A stretch of 64,000 nt of DNA. It comes from Echinarachnius parma. Its lineage: Eukaryota > Echinodermata > Echinoidea > Clypeasteroida > Echinarachniidae. Below, piece by piece: positions 48,240-61,727 of the stretch (position 1 is its first letter; every line of letters begins with the position of its first letter). Both the position numbers and the translations under genes were made by a program. The stretch covers positions 88,483-152,482 of the forward strand of contig JBAMJV010003139.1 of assembly GCA_037951105.1 (NCBI GenBank). Reading direction: 5' to 3'. The notes beneath the pieces are model-generated. The model was not told the origin of the DNA. It did not search any database and was given only the letters and a program-made list of their open reading frames with translations.

Positions 48240-50100
48240 CATTTAAATATAAGTTACATTTCTTTTCTCTTGATATGAAATTGTCAATAATCCCTTTGTA
48301 ACACCACCAAACAATTGTAATCAATTTGTTTAATTTCCTCAAACCAAATTTCTTTGAGTAATCTCGTTGATTTCTATTCTTCCAATTCTTTCATTTCACA
48401 TTTTATTTCACCAAGTTTACTAACAATCGGAGGACTCTCCCATCTGTTACTCCCCAAAGTCTCATCTCAATATATCTTGTTTCCGAGACCGCCAGGGTCT
48501 CTCGTTTCTACGAGTGAGCTCCCCTCTCGTTACCTCTATTATTTCACAATTGTTTTCTATCATGGGGCACTTTCCTCCGTCTTTAGCGCTAAAGAAAGAA
48601 AGAAAAACAAAGGCACGGTCCGATGACAACAATTTTGCGGTGAAAGCACACCGCTGGTTCACCTGGGGAGCAATATGCACTTGATGCAAACTATCGGCTT
48701 CTCAAGTTCAACATCGTTAATCTCCCGAGACTATCTAATCCTCATCCAAGGCATCTTCTTTTCCATGACTTTGTAGTCTCTAATTTCAGACCTTCTGTAC
48801 ACTATCCATATCTTCAATTCCTTCTTCCCAGTAGTCTCAAATTTCAGACTTCTATATGTGTGAGAATTTCTTGCATTACATAAATGGCAGCATTTCTATA
48901 AAACCTGGCCTTGAGCTTCATTTGCAATGAAATTCTTCATAAATCACCTTGAGCCTGTTGAATATGGGCACAGATGGCCTGTTACATCTATGAAATAGAA
49001 GATGTACCGCAAAGAGCTAACAGTCTCATTTTAAATTTTAAATTGAGTTATGAAAGAAGAAAATCCCACATGTTTACATAATTTTGAGCCCATGAAAAAT
49101 AAATAAATGAAATATGATATTGATAATTCTAGTTTTATCATCACTAAAGAACCATTTATTCACTGGGTATTAACATCTGATACTAAGTAAGAGTGTCAGA
49201 TTACAAATTAGTATTCATTAAGAGTTTTGTAATAATTATTCAGCATTTTCTGTTTAATAACTGTATTGTCAGGGGAGAAGAAGGTTTGAAACACTGCAAA
49301 ATAACAGTTTCTAGGTCAATAAATTAAAACAGAATTGACATACACTGAAACAGTGCTTTTAAAAACTGTTGATTGTTGTCGATCTAGTCAATTTTTTTTG
49401 TGCCATTTTCATGCGTCTGCATGTACATCTTTACAAGAAACAAGACTGACTTGTGGTTTTGAATTTAGATAGAGTTCTTCACACATGCAAGCTCACAACT
49501 CCCAGAAACTAATACCGACTTATAAATAACTGGGAACATAAGAAGACACACAACCCTATCCGGAGGCTTCACACATACTGCTGGAGTCGAAGAAGATGTA
49601 AAAAAAAGCTAAAGGGCTTGAAGGCAAACATTCAAATCGATAGCTGGCAGACTGATCATCATCTAATCCACAATGGAACACAACATTAACATACTACCAA
49701 TGTCCCACACACAAAACATCACAAACATTTTGCAGAAGATAAACTTTATTTGGGAAAGTTTGTCTCCTAGTAATGGAAATTTGTTCAGCAGATATTACAC
49801 ACGATTTACTAATGCTGCACAAAACCTATCATTTATATCCAATTTCAGATTGGAAATTAATTAAGAATAATGTACAAGAAGGTCTGATTTCCAAAACTAT
49901 TGAACCATATTTTTTGTTTTCTTATGCCCCCAGAAAAGAAGTAATTTCAGTATAAAAATATGTCAAGAAAAATACTCTCAGCGGTTGGGCAAAAACACAG
50001 TTAATTTGTAACTTCATCCATGGGGGCCTATTTTGGTTTTGTGTTGCCAGGCAACCAGCACCATCTTTAGATGAGCCTCCAAAGGGAGCACTTGAGCTTG
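48240..50100. other. Non-coding
   Basis: No exon and no clear element was recognised. Confidence 0.4.
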
Positions 50101-50420
50101 GGATACAAGAGGAAACAAGGGGAAAGGGATGAAAAATCAAGGTAGAGGGGAGAGAGGTGGAGAGAGGAGGTGGAGAGGGGAGGAAGGAGGAGAGAAAAAC
50201 AGAGGGAAATAGAGAAAGAAGAGAAAAGGTGGAAGATTAAAGATGGTGAGATGAAGAAAGAGCAAGAGTGTGAAATAGTATAAAGTGAGAGAGACATAAG
50301 AGCAGAATAAAGTGAGAGAGAGAGGTAGAGGAGGAGGAATTCAAAAGAAAGAAATATAAAGAAAACAAGAAAAATGAAGAGAGAGAGACACAGAGATAGC
50401 AGAAGTATAGCGAAAAGGAA
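50100..50420. repeat. Purine-rich stretch
   Basis: About 320 bp dominated by G and A on the plus strand (GGTGGAGAGAGGAGGTGGAG and similar). There is no strict period. Confidence 0.7.
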
Positions 50421-50610
50421 GAATAGGACGAGGTTCTAATTTCGGCCGTTGAGATTTAATTTTAGGAGACGCGGGTAAGGCGAGAAGCTGAAATTGACCA
50501 TTAAGAAGCGGACAGGGAAGGATGGATTATATTCAGGGGAGATTTGGCTCCAAAAAAAGGAGAGAACGAATGAAAGAGTTTTACATGTCGCATCTCAAGG
50601 ATGAGGCAAA

Positions 50611-50875
50611 ACAAGATTACTGAAGGCAATGGAGGGTCGTGTGCGCAATGTTTCCACATCTACATTAGATGACTCTATACGTCTTGAAGCTATACGCATC
50701 GTGGGTTGAGAATGAGAAGGGCACTAAGTCACTTTTTGAAAAACAAGATTACTGTACGCATTGGAGGCTCATACGTGGGTGCAATGTTTCCACATCTACA
50801 TTAGATGACTCTATACGTCTTGAAGCTATACACATCTTGGGTTGAGAATGAGAAGGGCGCTAAGTCACTTTTTGT
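50611..50875. repeat. Tandem duplication, two units, period 132 bp
   Basis: Units begin at 50611 and 50743 with ACAAGATTACTG. They share CAATGTTTCCACATCTACAT, ATGACTCTATACGTCTTGAA and GGGTTGAGAATGAGAAGGGC, almost without change, so it is a recent duplication. Confidence 0.92.
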
Positions 50876-53270
50876 ACTTCAGAGAAAATCATGCTTAAAG
50901 TTTGAGAGGCATGTAAAAACCAAATGTAGATCTCTCTTTTTATATATGTGATGAATATTCCCTAAACTATACGCAATTATTCTCTGAAAAATTCACATTT
51001 CATACAAAGAGGGGGCTCTGACCACTAAGTTGGTAAGCGTAACTCAATTTAGCCCCCAAACTGACTTAACGCCCTTCTCACTCTAACCCGACAAAATACA
51101 CTTGTCTGAGAAATAACAATACTTCTTACAACCTTTCCATGTTTTCATAAGCTATCAGGATTGCATACAAATCCTACACAGATATATCTTTGGACGATGC
51201 AAGTCAAAATGCTCCAGGGAAGGCTTAATCTATATTCCTTCTCAGGCTTACAATAATAACAACATAATAAGCAGTTATGAGGCTCTGTTTTGATTGTAAA
51301 GAAAAGGACAATCTGCTGTTAATTGAAGACAGTCACTTTCCCATTTTTAAAGACATCAAATGGAAAACTATTCTGGATATGATTTTGATACCATTTAAGT
51401 AATAATAACAATCAATCCAAATATCTATACTGAGGGATGTTGCACCAAAAAGTTCGAATCAATTATAAAGTTGTGATTAACTGCAATTCAGAACATGTGA
51501 CTAATTGCAACTTTGCAATTGATTGTAACCCAATGGGCGACACCCCCCTAGAGCAGGATATGTGATGGAACTGAAAAATGGAATGACTTCAAAAACTTTC
51601 TCCAAGCTTCTACTAAACAGAACAGAAGAATGGATTATGTGATTATATGTGGGCAGCTGAACCAGTATTTTCCCTTTTCAATAATTCAAAACTATTTTGA
51701 TTCTTCGTCAAATGCTGAAGGAGGGGAAAAACATGTAGACAGCTTTGTGTAGGATTAAGGTGTAATCTCAACTGAATAATGGATCGCTATTACTCTCCTC
51801 TCACGCACCTGTCCGAGCTTAACCCACCTCAAACATGCCCCCTTGTTTCTCAAAACACTGCCATTGGACCAAACAAAATATTGTAAATAGAAGGAGGAAG
51901 AGTTGAAAATATAATGGAAATAACAAAGAATGAACAAAATACAAGCAAACCTTTGAAATTTTACAAAAAGAGAAATACTAAAATGAGCAAAACTAGAAAA
52001 TACAAAGAACAACAACAATATATCAGAAATCGAAACGGGAAACATCTGGGAAAAATAATGAAAATACAAAGAGTAAAAAAAGAGTTCGGCAAAATATTGG
52101 AAACAAAACTTAAAGTAAAAGAGTAGGTCTATTCAGAGATAATTCTCAAACAAGCATAACAGCTGTAAGCAGGTAATCCATAGGCTGCAATATCAATACA
52201 TCGCTCCATCTCCAATGTTTTCTTAGCCCTCTCCTCAAACGGTCGTCGACTATCACGGAAAGCCACGCAGTAACAAAAACAAGCCCAAATTCAGCTACCG
52301 ATCGCGAGGGATATACCCGAGCAACGCTAGATACAGCATCTTCTTTAACTTGTTGCCTTTGCCGTATTGTATTTCACGTAGGGTTGATACACAGGTCACC
52401 TTTTCATTGCGTGAGCCTAAGGGTTAATGGAACTTTCAGAAAAGAAGAAGGAGCTCATTCATAAGTAATCGCATCTAAACCCCTTTTCTCTTTTTGTTAT
52501 TTCTGGTATTAAAAGCATTTTAGGGGAAACTGAATTTGCTGATTTCGTTAGCTGCAGGTGATACACGGGAAGATCGATACATTTTTCTGAACTAACTTCT
52601 CTGGGTATTTGAGCATCTCATCTCCGGGGACTTTGCAAGCTAATCTGAAGAAAGGGGGATGGGAGGGGGTGCAGAGAATTACACCTGAATAATTCATCTT
52701 TGCAGCTTTCTGCAATTTTAATTCTCAAGATACGTTGAATTTGCTGCTGAAATAATCCGCCGCCTCATCGTCTCTACCTGTATCAAGCTGAATTGTTTTT
52801 ACTTCCTTTTCAAGAATGTGGAATTCAGAAGGTTACAGCTGAAATGATGACGGTTGTAGCTTAAATAAACAATTATTCTTGCCTGATATTTTCCATTGTT
52901 CTTTAAAGAAGACATAGGCTTTCCACATCTGTATTAACATCATTTGAATTTTATACCCACTGTCAATTTAATAGGCTTTATACAAATTTGATACTTATTT
53001 AAACAAGACTGGGATTATCTAGGTATACATTTCACTTTTTTGCTTTTAATCAGCTTAGTGATATTTATTATTTAATATCAGAAAGAGCAAGATTTGTCGT
53101 TTACATTTTTATGATTTTTCAAAGAAATAAACTTGTTAAAACTGATTTCTCCTAAGGAGGCTAGACGGGAAGTTTCTGCACCTCTTTTATTTATTTTCTA
53201 TTTAATGATATTGATATTTTTTTTAAAGAAGAAGAAAACAAAACTTTGTGGCAGATGAGGACTTCAAGGA
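50876..53270. other. Non-coding; GC-richer block at about 52200-52450
   Basis: No exon was recognised. Bases about 52200-52450 have more CpG and no long frame. They would be a candidate conserved non-coding element only if comparison supports it. Confidence 0.35.
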
Positions 53271-53770
53271 CTGTGGTAACTCTCTATCCTTCTATCCGAC
53301 TGTCAATTACATTTCGTCTCAATGTGGTTTTACGCAATCAATAATTTCTTCCTTGTCCACGTGGAATTTAACAGACACTCTTGTCAATAATTTTCCAGAG
53401 ATACCACAACATTTACATATTTTAAATTCAGTTTTAATGCAATCAAGTATAAACACCTCCTCTCTGGGTTTTTAACATTTCCATAGAATTAATGCATTTT
53501 TATCATGTTACTGTAGGGTTAAACCAGATTCCATGTGGTTACACAATCAATAATTTCTCCCCTATTCCACACCAAACTGAAAAGATACTCCTGTCAATAA
53601 ATAACCCTTTCCTGAGATACCACAATATCTACATACTGAAATTCAGGTTTATGTCGTATATGAGCCATCTCCATCCTGTAATTAGTATTCCCATAGATAT
53701 AATACATGTATGTTCAACTGGTTCCCTTGTATGCGATGGGTTAAACAGACTACTGAGCCTCAAGGCTGAC
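53270..53770. repeat. Degenerate tandem duplication, two units, ~250 bp
   Basis: CAATCAATAATTTCT, CTCTTGTCAATAA, CAGAGATACCACAA.AT.TACATA and AAATTCAG.TTTA occur in the same order near 53336-53440 and 53546-53650. Confidence 0.75.
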
Positions 53771-54433
53771 TGAAATACAAACAAAAACAAAAGTTTTGTC
53801 AGGTCCAATATAATTTCTAGAGGACTTTGAAATGTGATGCCAAGGTAGCTGCTTTTTTGAACTTATCAATTATACTTTTTCAAATATACTTGAACAAGAG
53901 ATGTTAATTCCTTTAACTAGTCAAGTATACTTCTTAAAAAGCACTTGCCAAAACCAAGTAATGAATTATTATCAAATTAGAGAAAGCAGAGTGATTAGCA
54001 AGGCGGTTGCCAGCTGTCTAATTTCTTTCCTAATTTTATTCCACATTTTATTCCACATTACATTCTGAAACCAGTCAAGAAAGATCATCACAAAACAGAG
54101 GGGAAAGTTGCTTTTGTAAGAGAGATTTTGTTTTTGACCTTCATACATATATGCAAATCTTTACCAAGCAGCAACGATAAAATAAACGCTAACAGAAGAA
54201 AGAAGACTGAATGTGCAGACGATTAAGAGTGACAGAGAGAGGAAAGTTAACCCTTATTTCCGGGGCGCCTCTGTGAGCTTATTTTACAATAATGGTGGCG
54301 TGGAAAGGAGTACAAGGGGATGGAAGGGGTACTTTGAGTCAATCTTAAAATTATCACATTATGCATTTTTTCCTTTTTTTTCATAAAGGTTTTTTGTTTT
54401 TTTGTTTTTTGTTTGTTTGGTTTGTTTTTTTTT

Positions 54434-54448
54434 GGGGGGGGGGGGGGG
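54434..54448. repeat. Oligo-G run, 15 bases, in T-rich context
   Basis: Follows about 60 bases of TTTTTTGTTT-type sequence. Further runs follow at 54583-54593 (11 G) and 54614-54630 (17 C). Confidence 0.95.
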
Positions 54449-54768
54449 TGCGTGTGATTGGCAGTGAGGTACCATGCTTGCAATTATTGGGGGACAGGTA
54501 TGTTATTGGGGGCATACTTGCTGTATTTCTTGATTTGGCTTATTTTAAATATTTTAAATTTTTGTTCTTAGGGAGGAGGTGAGGGGGGGGGGGCACAAGG
54601 GGAGAAGCAAGAACCCCCCCCCCCCCCCCCTCCTTGTACGCCACCATTAATGGCAAACTGTTTAGCCTTGACCATGATAATTTAGAGGATGAAGATAGCT
54701 CTGAGAATGTGCAATTGAAGATGACAATCAGGGGGCCTTCTCAATAAACACAAATCATGGCATTAATA

Positions 54769-55130
54769 TATGGATGGGAGGGAAGGCAAAGCAAGTTAAA
54801 GAAATATTGCCATTTTCTGAGAAATTATATTTTTTAGTTTGCTTCAATTCCACATGAAATGCTTACCATTCATTTGGATTTCAAATGAGCACAGTTCACC
54901 TGTAAATGCCCCAATTTGTTGGTAAGATAAATTCTAAATAATGCAATTAGAAATGGAATGAATATATGGATGGGAAGGGGAGGCAAGATAATATTTGCAT
55001 TTTCTGGGAAATTGTGTTTTAGTTTGCTTTAATTCCATATGAAAGTTCCTTTCGATTGGATTTTCAAATGAGCATGGTTTACATCCAAAATGCCTGCATA
55101 TTTATGGAAGATCTATTCTAAATATTGTTA
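54769..55130. repeat. Tandem duplication, period 194 bp
   Basis: Units start near 54769 and 54963 with ATATGGATGGGA. They share GCATTTTCTG.GAAATT, AGTTTGCTT.AATTCCA.ATGAAA and AAATGAGCA.GGTT. Moderately diverged. Confidence 0.85.
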
Positions 55131-55739
55131 TTATTTGATGAGGGTTCCCAAGGAAAAGGGTAAGACTGTGCCACTAACATTTTACTGCAGCCCCACATAT
55201 ACATAACTATGTTTGCTTTGTACTGGGCCTTCTGGTTAACAAAGATACTTCAGTAGTTTAAGAATTTTCTGCAGTTTGCAACATAATTGTTGTTCACCAG
55301 AAATTTATTTCCTATACCACTTGGAGAAAATAGCAACTCGTATATTCTTTTGTTGTCATGACCTTATCAAAGTATTCCAATAACTCCATGGTAGCTTTAA
55401 CATCAACATATGCATCTATTATAGTGCCTGTTCCTAAAATAACTGGCTGTCTTCCATTTGATTTATTCAACATGTCACTGATATTGATCATATTTGTTTA
55501 TTATTGTCTGCTGCTTGTACTGCGTAAACATAAGTGTTTGAAACAGACAACAAAGTCTAAACAGCGTATATATTTATTTTTACAGTATAAATCCATTAAT
55601 ATCCACTCAAGAAGAATAACCAGTATCAAATCAATATTAAAACAAAAGATACATTTTTGAGATAACATTTTCAATTCAATTCAAGAGAACTACAAAAATT
55701 AAAATTTATTGTAAGAAAAGGCTTGAATCAAATTTAAGA

Positions 55740-57220
55740 CAAAAACAGAAGTAACATTTTTGAGATAACCGCTTTAATCCAATTGACGATGAAAACTGAA
55801 ATTAAATTCCAATAGACAATACCCCTAGAGATGGGCTATTTACTTTCATATGTCAACAGTTGCGTCCCAACAGACCGCACTGTGCAATGACAGGTCTGGA
55901 TTCAATGACAATCAAATTTTCTGCCTCAAGACAATTCAAATCCCATCCCATTTGTCAAAACTTGGCAAAAAGGAAAATAATCTTCCCCCTCAGGTACTGG
56001 GAACAACCAGGGTAAGCAGAACCCGCCCCCTTTTTTTTCTAGGAATACAATTTTAAAAGGATGAAATGGCTACAAATGAATGAAGGCAAGGAAATAATTA
56101 CAATCTATTTTTAAGGGGCTACTTTTTAAGCTTGCCTGCATGAAAATAACACTATAAACATTTTTTTTGCATTAAACTCTATAGATGGCCCTGAGCCCCG
56201 TGTATTTATTCCCACTGAATGAAGGACACCCTCTTAATTAGTTGAAAGCATGTTTCTGGGAGTTGCAGAAGTGAGGTATTCATAGACCAATTTGTTAATG
56301 CAAATCATTAGTAACCAATTCAAATTCATAAATCATTTCAAGATCAAAACCAAATCAAAGTCAAAGTGAAAACAGAGGTTGAATTGAAGCAGAAAAACGG
56401 AAGTGCAATTTAAAGGGGTAGTACAGTTTTGGTAAGGCTGAACTTTAGTAACCAAACCTGGACAGTAACATTATAAACTAATAGTTATAACTCCACCATG
56501 CTCGAAAGGTATACAAAATTACAAACGACTAAGTAAAAGACCCGTTATCGTTAAAAAAGAGCCATTAAAACACAAGAGGGCGCTTTCTAAAAAGGCATCG
56601 GTTTCAACCATTTTTCATACAAAATTATGCATGTGATGTTTTATTGAAATAATGATTAAATAGAGAGATCATCAACAAGTATTTAAAAAACGCTTTTGAA
56701 AATTTTTGAAAAAGTGCAAGCTTTTTTTTTATTTTTTGAAAAAATCATCTAATTATTTGGGCCCCAAATAATTATAAGATCAGATATATTTATTGATATT
56801 TCAGCCGTTTCTGGGTCGATTTTGACCAAATAAAGTTTATTCTGCCATTAAAATTGCATGTTCTTTCAAATTCGACACTCAGTTTTTCATTACCTCACAA
56901 AAAAATTGTGATGTACCAAAACTAAACTACCCCTTTAAGATCACATCATGACGGTGGAATTTTAATTTAAGATGAAAACTGAAATCAAATTCAAATTGAC
57001 AAAATTACCTAGGTGGGCGATATTTTATTTCATATGTCAACATGGGGGTCCCTGCAGACCCTGCACTATGTGATGACAGCCGAGGCATCAATGACAATCA
57101 AATTTTCTACCTTTGACGTTCCGATCCTACCCCATTTATCAAAACCATTCTCAATAAAAAATTTAAAAAACAGAAAGAAAGAGAAAAGAATCTGCCATCT
57201 CAAGTTCTCTGATGACCCGA
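55740..57220. repeat. Diverged tandem units separated by a 530-bp element
   Basis: The block 55780-56000 is repeated at about 56965-57200. Shared words include GATGAAAACTGAAAT, CATATGTCAACA, GCAGACC-like and CAATGACAATCAAATTTTCT, spaced alike. The inverted-repeat element at 56409-56939 lies between them. Without it the period is about 650 bp. Confidence 0.7.
56409..56939. mobile_element. Inverted-repeat element with TTTAAAGGGG ends, ~530 bp
   Basis: Left TTTAAAGGGGTAGTACAGTT then TTGGTA. Right TACCAAAACTAAACTACCCC then TTTAA. This gives imperfect terminal inverted repeats of about 25 bp. The interior is A/T-rich and non-coding. The end TTAA may be a target duplication. Confidence 0.75.
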
Positions 57221-59899
57221 CCATGCAACATTGGCATTGGCACGATCTCTAGGCTGTTTTTTCTTTTCCCCCTGGAAGCAACAAAATTAGCATTGATCTA
57301 GACATTTGAGTCGCATAAATAAAATTTGCTTAAACAGGGAGGGTAGGGGGAAAAGGATGGTAAAGAAGATAATGGTCTTGGAAGGATATAATTAAATGAT
57401 AGTTTGAAGGTTGAGTTAGAAGGAAGCGACTGTCCTTTGATGCCTCCACATGCATGTTGGCACAAACTCCTGGGGGTGTTTTACAATGATTCAAAGTTGA
57501 ACTGAACTCTTAAGTTGGACCTATAAATTATGGTAGGCAATTTGTAGCCTTCGAATACGAACATTAAAAAGCAACAAAATGCAAGAATTTAAGACTTCAA
57601 ATTTATATCAGTAACTTGAAGGCTCCTTGACAGTAACACATAACATATTTTTTATCAACATTTATTAATTTTAAAAAGTACTGTTTCAACAATTTTACAA
57701 AGAAACTAACAGCTTTCCATAAGTTTTAGATCTAACTTATAGAGTTAAGTTCAAGTTAAAAACCTTTGTGAAACACCTCCCTGGTCTTTTTTCTTTCATT
57801 CTTTCTTTCTTCCCCAAACAAGGCAAATGGGAATTGATCCTAACATTTTAGAAGGGGAAATAAAGTTTATTTGAAAAGGAGAAAGATAGAGGATGTAGAT
57901 GAACATATAAAAGGGGATGGTTTAGGAAAAAGGAATAAAACGATGGAAGGATAGTCGGAGGATAGGAGCAAATGGACCTAAAGTTTGGATAGCTGTTCCC
58001 TTTCCCTTGTTTTTGTTTGGAAAGGAGGGGAGGGTGGGGGGAACTATTGACGGACCCTCATTTTAAAAGGAAGAAGATATTGATGGCTTAGGAAAAAAGG
58101 AATCGATTGAGAGGATGGTCTGTGGTCTTCAAGTTCGTTGTAGGTGGAATGGCAGCTCAGATATTTGTTCTTTCCCCCTTCTTTCTTTTGATTTGCTAGG
58201 TTTGTGAGAAGGGGGTGGGGAGGTGTTGACAGACCTGCATCTTGGGTCGTCAAGAAAGTGCATCCCGCTTGAATTCCGATCAGGACAGGCGCTTTACGCA
58301 AACAGACTTGCATGGGGGATTTAGGGACGCAATCTGAAAAAATAAGTTTACAGATTCCATGAAGCAAAGACTTTGATCTTGTTGGGGTCCAACGGGAGTC
58401 TTGAGGCGAAGCAAGGACAGTAATGGAATGAATTGAACGGTAAACAATGGACAAGAAATGATAGGAGATAGCTGGTAATGGAATATGTTATTTGCCGAGT
58501 AACTTCAGCATTACACGGCTTGAAAGCTGTTGCATGCCCATCACTTTCTAAACTTTACTCTCGTCTAAAAAGCATATAATCTGGTAGGAAGCATGTGTAT
58601 GTACATTCGGGTAATCTGACGCCATACCACTTCCAAATCCATTTGGTCCAACGTGCGAAAAGCGTGTGGGTAAACTGTTGACAGCCCATTTTCTCTGCTT
58701 GCATGCTCACCAAACAAAGTTTCTTTCTTCTTTCTTTTTGACGGTGTATACCAAGACGAGGCGGCTCCAAACTTGGGAGACCGGGGAACGTGCCTCAAGT
58801 GTGAGTGGGATGCGTCCGTCCGTCTTCTCACACACCGCTGACGTGTTTATTCATCAACGGATCGAATGCTTTTAACCGACGCTTGTGGCCTGCTTAATAT
58901 AGGTGGGTTTCTTTCTCTTCAAACACCAAACCCAGAGCAAATTTGTTTTCATTTCAATGGGAGTGTGGGCAAGCACAACCGGCAGCCCTTTTTTTCATTT
59001 TGTATAAACACAAGCCTTTTTTCATTTTAAGAAAACATTTATCTTAAGATTTTAGACTGTATTTTCACCACCTTGCAGGTGAATGATAAGGTTATCATAG
59101 GAAAAATCAATACTTTTTTTTTTAGAGAGAGAATGATACAAGTATGAATAATTGCAGGACTGAAGTGGAACTAAATGTGTCCAGATTTCAACACAGACTC
59201 TTAATAACCTGTCACAGGAATTATCTAGAAACTTACAATTGACAAATATGTACAACATGTTGAAATAATTGTTTGTAGGTCTATATAATATAATGTTTTG
59301 TATTCTTTGACTTTTAAACAAATTCTTGTAGCAAATTTGATAAATCAATAAAACTGATATATTGAACAAAAACATGTCAGCTACAATAAAAAAAACTTTC
59401 AAACAAATCATGGGGAGAAAATAAGAGGGATATCTATATAAAAATTCATAAAACACGGCTCTCTGTCCCTAATATACACATACTCTAAAAAAACATATCA
59501 TTATGTACATGTACATATAGCCAGAAATACAGTTTAACATCTCAATCAGAGAAATTAAGGGACATGTAATCAGCAAGGCAAATCTACGCACTTCATCTCT
59601 TTCATTCATTCACACTCATATCTTGCTGACCATCATCATCACACAGTGAGCTACTAGTGATTATATTGATACTATCTTTTGCTCTCCTGGTATTTTATTG
59701 ATACTATATATCGCTCTTGACCCCTTTTCACTGATAGCATTTTTCAATCTCACACAGTCCAAGGCCAATAAATCTGTGTATCTTTTCCCTTTTGTGTGTG
59801 CGTTTGTATCAGTGTTGTGTTGTGTTCATGTATGTATTGATTGTGTACCTGTATCTTATAAGTGTATGTGAATAAATTTATCTCCATCTCTGTCTAGGA

Positions 59900-59935
<36 letters not shown>

Positions 59936-60488
59936 TTGTGCGTTTGTTTGTTTGTATGTGTGCGTAAATGTGTGAAGTATTTTCATATTTCTTTCTCTCT
60001 TTGAGCTTGAGGTTTGGTATGTTATGTTCTCTGTGAATTGGTGTGCGTGTGTGTGTGTCTCTGACTTCTAATAATAATCTCTCCCATATTCCCTCACATT
60101 TCAGCCAGGTATGAATCAAAAGAGAAAATGACTTTTAATTTCCAACGCACTGCAGTGGACAAAGCCCCCCAAAAAATCTACCATTCATCGGTGCCAGCCA
60201 ACAAAATGCGTTGTTTTTTTTAGTATCATTGCAGACACGAGTCGTTATGGTCCTTTCGATTGCCTGCATGCTCTCTAGTTAGATTAGATGCTGCATGCTT
60301 CTTTCCCCTTCTAAAGGCTTTTATGAAATGCTGAGATTATATAAAGCTAAGTGTATTTTTTCTTGACACGATCAAGCCCGAAAGGAATTTTTCTCTTCAA
60401 ATATTTTAATGTCGTCATGAAATGCAGACACCGTGATTGTATATGTGTCTTCGTGGCTTGAGAAAGACCAGTGCAGAAAAAAATATTA
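57221..60488. other. Non-coding with GT microsatellite
   Basis: No exon was recognised. Two loosely related blocks, 57240-57400 and 57780-57920, share TTTTTCTTTTCCCC, CATTGATC-TA-ACATTT and AATAAA.TTT. A GT repeat lies at 59905-59933. The frames at 58044-58454 and 58565-58831 (minus) have no recognisable domain. Confidence 0.4.
59905..59933. repeat. GT microsatellite
   Basis: About fourteen TG units, embedded in about 150 bp of looser GTGTGTATG sequence. Confidence 0.95.
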
Positions 60489-60575
60489 TTAACCAGTTCC
60501 CTACAAGACTCTAATTTATGATATATACATTGTACGGCTCTTTGAGAATGATAGTATCTGAGAAGTAATGGGTTA
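60489..60575. mobile_element. TTAACC short element, 87 bp
   Basis: TTAACCAGTTCCCTACAAGA ... GAGAAGTAATGGGTTAA. The termini are intact but the middle has diverged from both classes. Confidence 0.5.
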
Positions 60576-61340
60576 AATGGCATATGATCGGAGAGGATAT
60601 TGCTTCGAGGGATCCCGGAGTGTAATTTGGCGATCGAGCTCACGATGGAAATGAAACACATTCTCGTTATGTTTCATCTCGCTATACGACACTGCCAGTG
60701 GAGTAATCACGGGGTATTGAAACACATAACATGAGCTGGCCATGACTCATATAGCTAAATACATTAAATGAGAAACTCTTTTAATTTTTTTTTCTTAGCT
60801 GGATCAATAAAAAAGAAAGGCTAACATTGACATAATAAAAATAAGACTAAACATGTTTCTAAAATAAACAAATGACTGGACGTATTTTCTAAACAGAAAA
60901 AAAGTATGGAGCAGGAGACTTTTTTGATTTTCTAAGGTATGTAAAGAAAATAATTTAAATACATCTATTTAGTAACATACAACTTTTATCATGTAGCAAT
61001 ATCAAATAAAAATAAATACAAGCTTTTTTCATTTGTTATGACTGAAGAAAATATTTCTCACTTTAGGAAGAAAAAAAAGAAGAAAAAGAAAAGAAATGCT
61101 ATAATGTAGTTAAACCCATTAATATGTCAGACATGTACACTAAATCTGTAGCTATTGGTGAAATATTCCTATGCATTTGAACTAATTACGCTTGAAATGT
61201 CTACAAATAAGTAGCACAATTAATGCTCGGATTCCGTTCCACACAATCAAAGAAATAATTCCCTTCCAGGGAATATTGATACCAATCATTCAACACCATT
61301 CATGGCTAAATTGAGGTATCGGAACAAAATAAAAACATAA

Positions 61341-61440
61341 TCTCCACCCATTCAGGACCGATTCTTACAATACCTAAACTGTAGTGCATGGATAATACTG
61401 TACATGTAACACTACAGTCAATTTTCATTCCATAGGTTAA
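61341..61440 (+). mobile_element. TTAACC short element, ~100 bp, 90-bp class
   Basis: CACCCATTCAGGACCGATTC at the left and CATTCCATAGGTTAA at the right. The initial TTAA has decayed. Confidence 0.45.
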
Positions 61441-61699
61441 CACAATCGGCCAGCTTACCTGGAACTTTTTGTGGCCAAATTGGGGGAATTGGAACAAGAG
61501 TTGACTGAACAGAATGGGCGACCTCACCTGGTTCATTCTATATTGATACGTACCTTGATTAATTACCCATCAGCCCTCATTCGTGGACCTGATTTTTCTC
61601 TTGAATTCTGTTCGAATCCCGGGAGAGCATAACAAATGTCAGAGTGTAGGGCCTGCAGGGGCGAAGCATGGGCGGACTCATTGGGAGGTGTGTGTGTGT

Positions 61700-61727
61700 G
61701 GGGGGGGGGGGGGGGGGGGGGGGGGGG
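61700..61727. repeat. Oligo-G run, 28 bases (longest in window)
   Basis: Preceded by (TG)5 and followed by TGTGT. A 15-base C run follows about 85 bp later at 61813-61827. Confidence 0.95.

Noticed and set aside
58044..58831. Minus-strand frames of 136 and 88 aa
   Set aside because: No recognisable motif, no convincing splice or start context, and overlapping frames on both strands. Treated as chance.
61595..61640. GTTCGAATCCCGGG, resembling a tRNA B box
   Set aside because: No acceptor stem or A box at the right distance. At most a SINE remnant, which I cannot support.
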